A stretch of DNA of 64,000 bases from JABFSS01 sp964449445 (GTDB lineage Bacteria; Patescibacteriota; Gracilibacteria; Peribacterales; Peribacteraceae). The position numbers and the translations under genes were made by a program. The notes under the pieces are model-generated. The model was not told the DNA's origin. It saw only the letters and a list, made by a program, of their open reading frames with translations, and did not search any database. Positions 58,069 through 64,000 of the stretch are shown here, in pieces. The stretch is taken from positions 123,009 through 187,008 of the forward strand of contig CAYUZT010000003.1 in assembly GCA_964449445.1 (NCBI GenBank), written 5' to 3'. The stretch's first letter is position 1. Each line of letters begins with the position of its first letter.

Positions 58069-59640
58069 TTATTCCTGCTCCATTTCAACATATCGCAATT
58101 CGAGATCCCCAATGTGCGCTTCTGCAGCACTCTTTGCGGAGACTTTGATCTTGAGGAGGAAGTTCTGGCCAGCTGTCCAGGTCGGCGTACCGGAGAATGT
58201 CATTGCAGCAGTCGTCCATGACGCAGAGACCAAGCTGCTGCCTCCATTGAGTGTCACGGCATTGCCGGCAGTGTCGAAGAGGGTGACATCCAGCCTGTTA
58301 TCGCTCGCGGAGGCGGAGCTGGTACGGTAATTGAGCGTGATGGGGTTACTCTTCCAGCCTTTAAAGTGTTGCGGCAGAGTTGCACGGATATAGACATCGT
58401 AATCCTGCAAGCTGCTGCGCGTACTGCTCCACAGATAGTAATTGTTCTTGGATGTGCCATCATTCGTCACCGACATCTGACCGACGTTATCGGCACCGTC
58501 GCCCTGGTACGCCGTATCCTTGAACTCCGGATGCAGGACATCGAGGATCGAATTCTCGCGATTATCGCTCTGCAGCACTCTGCGATCGCTGACCGAGGCT
58601 ACTCCGCCATTTGCCGTGGTGACCTTTGCGACGGGAATAAAACTGACATTCGTCGGGAAGCCGCTCGTGCGGGCAACCAAGCCGGTACCGGTGAAGAAGA
58701 GGTACGTATCGGCATTATTCGTGAGAGTCGCACTCGTTCCCGAGAAGTTGGTAATGTTACCGTTCACACGATAACTGCCGGAGTAGACGCTCACTGTCAG
58801 TCCTCCACCGGAAGCCGCGCGCAGCGGAGCTGCGGTATTCAAAGACGTGATATCGACACCATTGATGAGGCCGGTGACCGTAAGGCTGCCGGAGATGCGC
58901 ACGGGAGCATTGAATTCGAAGCGGCTGTTCGTGATGCTATAGAGGAGGGTCTTGCTGAGGGTATCGCCGAACTTCAAGGTGATATCGGTGCTCGCCGAGT
59001 TATTGGCGTCGATTGTGAACGTGTCGCGGTTTGTCCCACCCGGCACCGTCGATACAGGCAGCAATCCCCCGCTCTGCAGAAGCGGGATAGAACCACTCCC
59101 TGTTCCCACATCATGTTGGTCGAGGAGAGCTGCATTCAGAGCCAACGGTACAGAATCAAACGGCGAACGCTCTTTCAAAGAATCGAGTGGCTTGGGATCC
59201 AGAATCTCGTACGCAGTATCCGCTGCGCTCGACGCTTTCACCTCGACCTGGAGGTGGAGACTCGTCAACGTATTCGTGGCCATGGTTTCGAACGACGGTA
59301 GCGACGATCCACTGCCAAGCTCCACTGAGAAGTAGCCTTTGCTATCGGGGGTCACCGTATCCACCTCCTGCCAGCTCGCATAATTGGCTGCCCCTGTATT
59401 GATGGCGCCGGTTCCGGTGATATCGCCGCTGACGGCATCTGCGCTCTTCCAGAAACTGAAGCGTACTTTGTGCGCAGTGGTGATCGCATTCCCGGCACTA
59501 TTGAGGAGGCGCGCGTTGTAGACCATCCTCTGCGGAGCTGTCGTGGCTGCGTGTACGGCTGCAACCGTCCACGACAGCGCGAGGACCGCGAGGAGTGACG
59601 CGCAAATGCGGGAGCCGATGCGGAAGGAGAACGTACTCAC
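58069..59640 (-). CDS. Secreted protein with tail-fibre-like N-terminus and shared C-terminal domain
   Basis: The 523-aa protein has a signal peptide (ICASLLAVLALSWTVAAVHA), then QRMVYNARLLNSAGNAITTAHKVRFSFW, an opening often seen in bacterial surface fibre proteins. A beta-rich middle follows, with the C-terminal domain (about 365-523; LHPEFKDTAYQ, YYLWSSTRSSLQDYDVYIRATLP) shared with the 56617 protein. The start codon is GTG and overlaps the stop of the upstream HTH gene (GTGA), so translation is coupled. An attachment role is inferred. Confidence 0.73.
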   Translation of the reverse strand: MSTFSFRIGSRICASLLAVLALSWTVAAVHAATTAPQRMVYNARLLNSAGNAITTAHKVRFSFWKSADAVSGDITGTGAINTGAANYASWQEVDTVTPDSKGYFSVELGSGSSLPSFETMATNTLTSLHLQVEVKASSAADTAYEILDPKPLDSLKERSPFDSVPLALNAALLDQHDVGTGSGSIPLLQSGGLLPVSTVPGGTNRDTFTIDANNSASTDITLKFGDTLSKTLLYSITNSRFEFNAPVRISGSLTVTGLINGVDITSLNTAAPLRAASGGGLTVSVYSGSYRVNGNITNFSGTSATLTNNADTYLFFTGTGLVARTSGFPTNVSFIPVAKVTTANGGVASVSDRRVLQSDNRENSILDVLHPEFKDTAYQGDGADNVGQMSVTNDGTSKNNYYLWSSTRSSLQDYDVYIRATLPQHFKGWKSNPITLNYRTSSASASDNRLDVTLFDTAGNAVTLNGGSSLVSASWTTAAMTFSGTPTWTAGQNFLLKIKVSAKSAAEAHIGDLELRYVEMEQE

Positions 59641-60224
59641 GATCCGAAGAGCGGTAATTGATCTGCAGGTCCTTCATCAGGGCTGAGGACGGGCTTCACG
59701 CCTGCCTCCCCTACGTCCTGCATGGACACAGAGGACGCAGTCGTATCGATTGCCGTTGGCGAGAAATCAACGCCCACACGCTTGCTCGCATGGGACTGAC
59801 GATCAGCGAAGAAGAATCCGTTGCGCGCGATCACACGACCGACGCTCGATGCGGAGATGATGACCTGATGTTCTGTCGTAAGCTTGCGAGCGATCTGCTC
59901 TTTGCCCATCGTTACATTCTGCAAACGGTACTGACGAATCCATTCGACGACCGCGTGATCCACCTGCGGCTCTCGCACATGATGTGGACGACGGGACCTC
60001 TCTTCGAGAGTCTCGGGCTTGCGCGGATCAAAACGATTTGCCCAGCGCAAAAATGTTGTGCGGGAAATACCGAAGTACCTGCACGCCAAGCTGACGTTGC
60101 CCTCGTGCGCAAGCGCGTACGAAAACCATGTGAGGCGCTTGCTTGCATCACGACTGAGCCCCAGAGACACGGCATGTCTGAGAAGATTTGCAATGTCTTG
60201 CCGCTTGGGACGGGATCTCCGCAT
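59637..60224 (-). CDS. Transposase-derived helix-turn-helix protein
   Basis: The 195-aa protein resembles the N-terminal DNA-binding half of IS481/IS3-type transposases: HEGNVSLACRYFGISRTTFLRWANRFDP, PETLEERSRRPHHVREP and a second helical domain (WIRQYRLQNVTMGKEQIARKL...ISASSVGRVIARNGFF). The catalytic DDE domain is absent and no inverted repeats were seen. The remaining 50 residues are unrelated. Coupling to the surface gene (4-nt overlap) suggests a domesticated regulator rather than a mobile element. Confidence 0.75.
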   Translation of the reverse strand: MRRSRPKRQDIANLLRHAVSLGLSRDASKRLTWFSYALAHEGNVSLACRYFGISRTTFLRWANRFDPRKPETLEERSRRPHHVREPQVDHAVVEWIRQYRLQNVTMGKEQIARKLTTEHQVIISASSVGRVIARNGFFFADRQSHASKRVGVDFSPTAIDTTASSVSMQDVGEAGVKPVLSPDEGPADQLPLFGS

Positions 60225-60955
60225 GGGTTGTAGTGTTTGTTTAACTTTGCTTTATTTTAGCACTTCAAATGATAAATGTCCATTATGTCTCTGAACCAGA
60301 GTAATTCGTATTGTCTATGTACGATATTTTCGCTTCATAGTAGTACAATATCTCTATCGAATCTGTTTCATATGTGTTCGATCTTTTCTCGCATGAATAG
60401 TTCGTTTGTCATTGCATTTCTCAAATAAACGACAGGTATTCACTGCAATGAACTCCAAGAACATTCGCCCACAGTGACCGTGCACTGCGCGACTCTGCGA
60501 GAGGCAAACACCCGTGCATCACGTGTGTCTGAACTTCTGCTTTCTGCTAGAAGAAAACATCGCATGATCATCGGAACTGCCAAGAAATATTTGTCCGATA
60601 TCGTCAAAAATGGAGAATGACCTTACAGTGATCCTGTACTCAGAATTGACCTGAAAACACGGTGTATGGAAAAAGATGACTGACCTCCCTGTGTCTGAAC
60701 TTCTGTTATCACAGAGGGATCACAGAGCATCTGCATGCCTTGATGCCTTCACAAACTCAAGAGTCCTGATGTCCGTGTGAATCGTGTGTGTCCTTGAAAA
60801 AACAGGTTTTCGGCCAAATGTAGCCTGATAGGTGACCAGCGTCTCTCGGAACTTCTTTGTCACCCACAAGAACGTTGGACATGATCCTCACGATCAGATA
60901 CACGCGTTGTCCCGTATCTTTCTGAACAAGAATACATGGCTCTATAGACGTTTTC
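60225..60955. other. Long gene-free interval with a direct repeat
   Basis: There is no convincing ORF over about 730 nt and the stretch is A/T-richer than its surroundings. TGTGTCTGAACTTCTG occurs twice (60524-60539, 60690-60705), and the second copy lies in the loop of a CCCTGTG/CACAGAGGG inverted repeat (60686-60718). The start of the interval could hold the HTH gene promoter. It may hide a non-coding RNA or the remains of an element; I could not identify one. Confidence 0.4.
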
Positions 60956-60973
60956 TTGGTAGAATGGTCAGAT

Positions 60974-61948
60974 TTGAAACACACACTCACTATTCTCTGC
61001 ATTGCCTGCAATGTGCTCCTGTGGGCGCCCGCGGCATCTGCCGACCAGAGCACGTCATTTCAGCTGCTACCAACCTTCCCGAACGAGGCGAGCACAAACA
61101 CGGCAACCTCCACAAGTTTTGGCTTGAACGATGCAGGAATCACCTGGCATGAATATCCGGGGACAAGCACCAGCTTTCAACTCTTGCACCCAACAGCAAA
61201 TCTGACTGCAGCATCGACGAGTACCACAACAACCACGACAGGCGGAGGGGGCAACGTGCCCTCGGGCGGAGGCGGAGGCGGAGGAGGAAGAGGAGGAGCT
61301 GGCAGAGCACCGGCGGCCGGCATTGGACGAGGAACCACCGTCGCCCCACGTGCGGCACCCCAAGGCATGTCGAAGACCATCACGCCCAAAACAACCGCAC
61401 CACTGAAGGGAGCCGCACCTGTGACAGGGTCCAAAACAACGACTCCGGCCAAACCCGGGACTGCAAAAAATGCGCCCGCCGGCACTCCTCAAAGTCCTAC
61501 GACAGGGATACCTGAAAAGAATAGTCCTGCCAAAAAAAGCAAAGACACATCACAAGAGAAAGTACGATCTCCCCAACTCCAGAAACGAATTAGTGATCGC
61601 CTGCAAATCCGAAAACGGATCCAAAGTGCATTTAACGATGTGCTGTTCGCTCCCGCACCTCTTGTTTTCCCCTTCTTCCAGACATTCTTGAACGAGTGGA
61701 ATCAGATCCCAGGATCAGACTCTGGAACTCTGCATCAAGCACCACTCGCAGCGGTGAGCAGGTTCGGAAGGTTGACGAGCTCGCCACTCCTTCCCGGCAA
61801 CGGCATGGTGGAGCTGATGTGGCTGCTGAGTCTCATTGCAGCAATCTGCGGCACGTCTGCGCTGCGCATGCACATGCGAGAAGAGCGCATACAAAAGAAA
61901 AATGTGAAAAGAGGACGTCAGTCTTCGCGACGCAGGAGAGTGAAGTAA
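60974..61948 (+). CDS. Low-complexity exported protein with C-terminal membrane anchor
   Basis: The 324-aa product was not recognised. It has a signal peptide (HTLTILCIACNVLLWAPAASA), two repeats of TSTSFQLLxP in the first 70 residues, a Gly-rich stretch, then Thr/Pro/Lys-rich linker sequence. A basic amphipathic region follows, then a terminal transmembrane helix (MVELMWLLSLIAAICGTSAL) with a highly basic tail ending SRRRRVK. The start is TTG at 60974, 8 nt after a TAGAAT box; TTG at 60956 would overlap that box. Confidence 0.6.
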   Translation: MKHTLTILCIACNVLLWAPAASADQSTSFQLLPTFPNEASTNTATSTSFGLNDAGITWHEYPGTSTSFQLLHPTANLTAASTSTTTTTTGGGGNVPSGGGGGGGGRGGAGRAPAAGIGRGTTVAPRAAPQGMSKTITPKTTAPLKGAAPVTGSKTTTPAKPGTAKNAPAGTPQSPTTGIPEKNSPAKKSKDTSQEKVRSPQLQKRISDRLQIRKRIQSAFNDVLFAPAPLVFPFFQTFLNEWNQIPGSDSGTLHQAPLAAVSRFGRLTSSPLLPGNGMVELMWLLSLIAAICGTSALRMHMREERIQKKNVKRGRQSSRRRRVK

Positions 61949-62004
61949 CCCTGCATACTCGACCGGTCATGAGAGATCTTGTTTGTGATCCTCGCCAATT
62001 TTGG

Positions 62005-62010
62005 TACGCT
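62005..62010 (+). promoter_or_regulatory. -10 box of the second SLH gene
   Basis: TACGCT, 7 nt before the ATG at 62018. It is a weaker match than most. Confidence 0.35.
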
Positions 62011-62017
62011 GAGAGCC

Positions 62018-63076
62018 ATGTCTCACTCGTTTCTCAAGCGCATTGTCAGTCTGACTGTGGCTCTTTCGACAGTCGGATTCCTTTCTCCGGCGTTTGCACA
62101 GTCATCGTTCCCGGACGTATCCGAAAAAGACCAGGCCGCAGTGGAATTCGTCAAAGCACGCGGCATCATGCAGGGATATGCGGATCCCTCGGCGCCGCTC
62201 GGGACAAGCTTCCTGTTCAAGCCGAAACAGAAACTCACACGTGCGGAGTCCGTGAAGATTTTGGTCGCAACCAAGCTCTCTGCCGAGGAGATTCAAACAT
62301 TTACCAAGCGATCGTACACGGACGTTCCCGAGACCGCATGGTACCGCCCGTACGTGGAAGCGGCATTCCACAAACTGGGGCTCATTGACGGCCCGCCGAA
62401 GACGACGGTGTTCAATGGCGACAGACCTGTGCAGAAAGTGGAATTCCTCAAACTGCTCTTCAAATCTCAAAATGTGGATACCAATGCCTACAGCGAAATT
62501 GCCCTGCCTCTCGCCGTGGATGTGACCGATACGAAGGCGTGGTTCTACCCCGCAATGCGGTACGCGGTTTCCACGGTGATGATCTACACCAATGCGGAAG
62601 GCAAACTTCGTCCCGAAGCCGAACTGACCCGCGCAGAAGCTGCTGAGCTCCTCTATCTGCTCGCAATGTATCAGGCAGGAAAGCGCACACAGGCCGGGCT
62701 CACGACGGAAGAAACGTATCTCGTGCAGACGTTGGAATCACTCGATAAAAAAGATTTCGCCCAGGCGGACATGGCCTCTGCTCGGGCATTGCTCACCTCT
62801 CGTGGAGCGCTGACGAGCAAACCGACGACGGCCATTGTGCAGGCTGCGGTGAAGATCGCCGAAGCCTTCCGCGCGCTCGTACGCGCATACCGAGCAGGAA
62901 CGGAAGGACGTCTGGATGATGTGCTGACACTGTCCAAAGAGGCCTGGGGACTCGCAGACAGAGCACAGCAATTGAGCGCAAGTCTCGCGGATCTCTCCCT
63001 GCGCGTGAAGGATATTGCGTCGGGAATGGCGAATCAGGCGCGGGAGATGATCAAGCAATCATTGCCTCCTTCGTGA
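62018..63076 (+). CDS. SLH-domain exported protein
   Basis: The 352-aa protein has a signal peptide (IVSLTVALSTVGFLSPAFA). Three SLH domains follow (about residues 30-85, 93-150 and 155-215): SFPDVSEKDQAAVEFVKARGIMQGY, SYTDVPETAWYRPYVEAAF and TDTKAWFYPAMRYAVS. A helical C-terminal half without known motifs completes it. The GYADPSAPLGTSFLFKP loop in SLH1 is longer than the usual GYPDGTF-type loop, and its DNA matches the repeat at 48608-48630. It probably anchors to the cell wall or S-layer. Confidence 0.85.
   Translation: MSHSFLKRIVSLTVALSTVGFLSPAFAQSSFPDVSEKDQAAVEFVKARGIMQGYADPSAPLGTSFLFKPKQKLTRAESVKILVATKLSAEEIQTFTKRSYTDVPETAWYRPYVEAAFHKLGLIDGPPKTTVFNGDRPVQKVEFLKLLFKSQNVDTNAYSEIALPLAVDVTDTKAWFYPAMRYAVSTVMIYTNAEGKLRPEAELTRAEAAELLYLLAMYQAGKRTQAGLTTEETYLVQTLESLDKKDFAQADMASARALLTSRGALTSKPTTAIVQAAVKIAEAFRALVRAYRAGTEGRLDDVLTLSKEAWGLADRAQQLSASLADLSLRVKDIASGMANQAREMIKQSLPPS
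62183..62204. repeat. Dispersed repeat inside the SLH gene
   Basis: GATCCCTCGGCGCCGCTCGG then GA matches the reverse complement of 48608-48630 at about 20 of 22 bases. Confidence 0.55.
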
Positions 63077-63120
63077 AACTGAAATTCGTGTCAGCCTACG
63101 CTCGTTGCGACGAGTAGCGG

Positions 63121-63126
63121 TATAGT
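63121..63126 (+). promoter_or_regulatory. -10 box of the Fic gene
   Basis: TATAGT, 6 nt before the ATG at 63133. Confidence 0.55.
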
Positions 63127-63132
63127 GGGTAC

Positions 63133-63771
63133 ATGACACCCGCTCACTATTCGGTCGGCGGCAGTGAGAACGAGTACATGGATGCGAGGCAGGCGGTCTT
63201 GAAGAATAAGAAAAATATTGCTGATCTCTCGATATTGCAGATTGAAGAAGAAAAAGCCCTCGTGAAAGCGTATGAAATTCTTCTTTCCGAAGTCCGATCC
63301 GATACTCCTATCACTGAAGAATTGATCCGACATGTGCATCAGCGGATCTTTGCTGATCTGTACGAATGGGCAGGACACTGGCGAACAGTCACGATCAGCA
63401 AACCCGGAGTTACATGGCCCCCGCCGGATTTTCTCGAGGAGGCGATGCAGCAGTTCGAGAAAGGTGTTCTGAAACGGTATCCGGCGAATGTTCTTGTTTC
63501 CGACGAGGTATTTTGTAGCGGCATCGGGCACATACAGGGAGAATTTCTCGCCATCCATCCTTTCCGAGAAGGGAACGCACGCACGATCAAATTGGTCGCA
63601 GATCTCCTCTCAGTGCAAACGGGAAGGTTGCCACTTCGTTATGACTCAACGAACATGGGTCGGAAACGATATATAGACGCTGCAAAAGCAGCTATCCTCA
63701 AAAACTTCGATCCGATGGTCGAGATCATTCGGAGTGCTCTCAGCGCTTCCCGAGAGCAGCCAATTCCTTGA
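63133..63771 (+). CDS. Fic/DOC family protein (probable AMP-transferase toxin)
   Basis: The 212-aa protein carries the Fic core motif in LAIHPFREGNARTIKLVADL (HPFx(D/E)GNxR; His and the Gly-Asn-x-Arg nucleotide loop present, Gly to Ala in GNGR) and the flap region ITEELIRHVHQRIFADLYEWAGHWRTV. Fic enzymes transfer AMP or related groups to target proteins. No inhibitory S/T-x-x-x-E-G/N motif is seen in its own N- or C-terminal helix, which would make it class I, needing a separate antitoxin. The 3' end overlaps the small gene on the other strand by 32 nt. Confidence 0.92.
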   Translation: MTPAHYSVGGSENEYMDARQAVLKNKKNIADLSILQIEEEKALVKAYEILLSEVRSDTPITEELIRHVHQRIFADLYEWAGHWRTVTISKPGVTWPPPDFLEEAMQQFEKGVLKRYPANVLVSDEVFCSGIGHIQGEFLAIHPFREGNARTIKLVADLLSVQTGRLPLRYDSTNMGRKRYIDAAKAAILKNFDPMVEIIRSALSASREQPIP

Positions 63772-63922
63772 GGCATTCTTTCGTGGTCTGCTGCGTGAAC
63801 GGGGGGAGACCTTCAATCACACTGTTCCGTTCGGCGCGATCAAGGATGATCTTCTGCCGGATGGCGGCATTGCGGAGTTTCGGAGAGAGTTGCCGGAGGA
63901 TTGTGCCTTTTCCGAAGGTCAT
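63740..63922 (-). CDS. Small VbhA-like candidate antitoxin
   Basis: The 60-aa protein has a helix followed by ERNSVIEGLPPF. In class I Fic systems the antitoxin helix carries (S/T)-x-x-x-E-(G/N); here N-S-V-I-E-G places the Glu-Gly correctly with Asn instead of Ser/Thr at the first position, and LEGL-type context is typical of VbhA. A perfect TATAAT lies 6 nt before the ATG. It is convergent with the Fic gene instead of preceding it, which is unusual, so the assignment rests on the motif, the promoter and proximity. Confidence 0.6.
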   Translation of the reverse strand: MTFGKGTILRQLSPKLRNAAIRQKIILDRAERNSVIEGLPPFTQQTTKECLKELAALGKR

Positions 63923-63928
63923 GGAACT

Positions 63929-63934
63929 ATTATA
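63929..63934 (-). promoter_or_regulatory. -10 box of the candidate antitoxin gene
   Basis: TATAAT on the minus strand, 6 nt before the ATG at 63922. Confidence 0.6.
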
Positions 63935-64000
63935 GCAGAAAATTAGGCTTAATGGGAAATTTTGGGGGCTACTTTCCCCGTAAGAGCTCTTGAATGAGTT

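Noticed and set aside
54310..59640. The fibre-like proteins as part of a prophage
   Set aside because: All have signal peptides and no capsid, portal, terminase, tail-tube or lysis gene is nearby.
59637..60224. The HTH gene as part of an intact insertion sequence
   Set aside because: No DDE catalytic domain, no flanking inverted repeats or target duplications were seen, and the downstream gene is a secreted protein.

Overview
The window looks like a chromosomal piece of a Candidate Phyla Radiation (Patescibacteria) bacterium, most like the Peregrinibacteria/Peribacteria. That placement is an inference from moderately high GC, single-copy core genes in short operons, a four-helix-bundle (23S intervening-sequence type) protein, an ECF sigma/DUF5667 pair, SLH proteins and a large share of secreted repeat proteins. 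TGA works as a stop throughout, so the code is standard and not the Gracilibacteria code. There are four tRNA genes (fMet, Pro, Arg, Ser), no rRNA and no CRISPR array.

Layout. 1-1590: mscL fragment and two small exported proteins. 1749-7752: four-gene surface locus with Cys/Asp-rich CxDGxDNDxDG repeats, DUF11-type modules and a shared LPVTG-containing C-terminal tail on three of the proteins. 7830-19574: core genes (pth, lepB, secE, nusG, acyP, murJ, purL, murC, an ftsB-like gene, tRNA-fMet, rpmA). 19647-28759: thpR, lepA, pdxT, pdxS, bcp, a YbaK-like protein, tRNA-Pro, a SAM hydrolase and rarA. 28771-35893: priA, aquaporin, a TrmH-type methylase, purQ, frr, a four-helix-bundle gene, pyrH and tRNA-Arg. 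35974-45541: membrane proteins, a TMTC-like TPR protein, pyk, an ftsL-like gene, rsmH, an L,D-transpeptidase, tRNA-Ser, a Cas4-like nuclease, an ECF sigma/anti-sigma pair and a ROK kinase. 45522-54302: an M23 peptidase, a Cys-rich secreted protein, gnd, tal and tkt (pentose phosphate pathway), a C39-like lipoprotein, a REP-associated transposase and a beta-lactamase-fold protein. 54310-63076: three related secreted fibre-like proteins, one translationally coupled to a transposase-derived HTH protein, then a low-complexity membrane protein and an SLH protein. 63133-63922: a Fic protein facing a small protein with a Fic-inhibitory-type motif.

Four genome-style patterns stand out. (1) At least 19 genes have a TANNNT -10 hexamer ending 6 or 7 nt before the start codon, which predicts leaderless mRNA and fixes many starts; genes with a real leader tend to have pyrimidine-rich rather than Shine-Dalgarno leaders. 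(2) Many intergenic hairpins have arms built of degenerate tandem 8-9-mers that begin at or next to a stop codon. Several unrelated sequence families share this architecture, and one pair of arms encloses a whole gene between pyrH and frr. (3) Small palindromic repeats sit in frame inside conserved proteins (lepA, priA, gnd, tkt, an SLH protein), and a REP/RAYT system has its palindrome inside both the transposase gene and tkt. (4) Surface proteins take up much of the coding capacity.

The metabolic genes indicate pyruvate kinase, the oxidative and non-oxidative pentose phosphate pathway, parts of purine synthesis (purL, purQ) and de novo pyridoxal phosphate synthesis (pdxS, pdxT), which is more biosynthesis than many CPR genomes carry.
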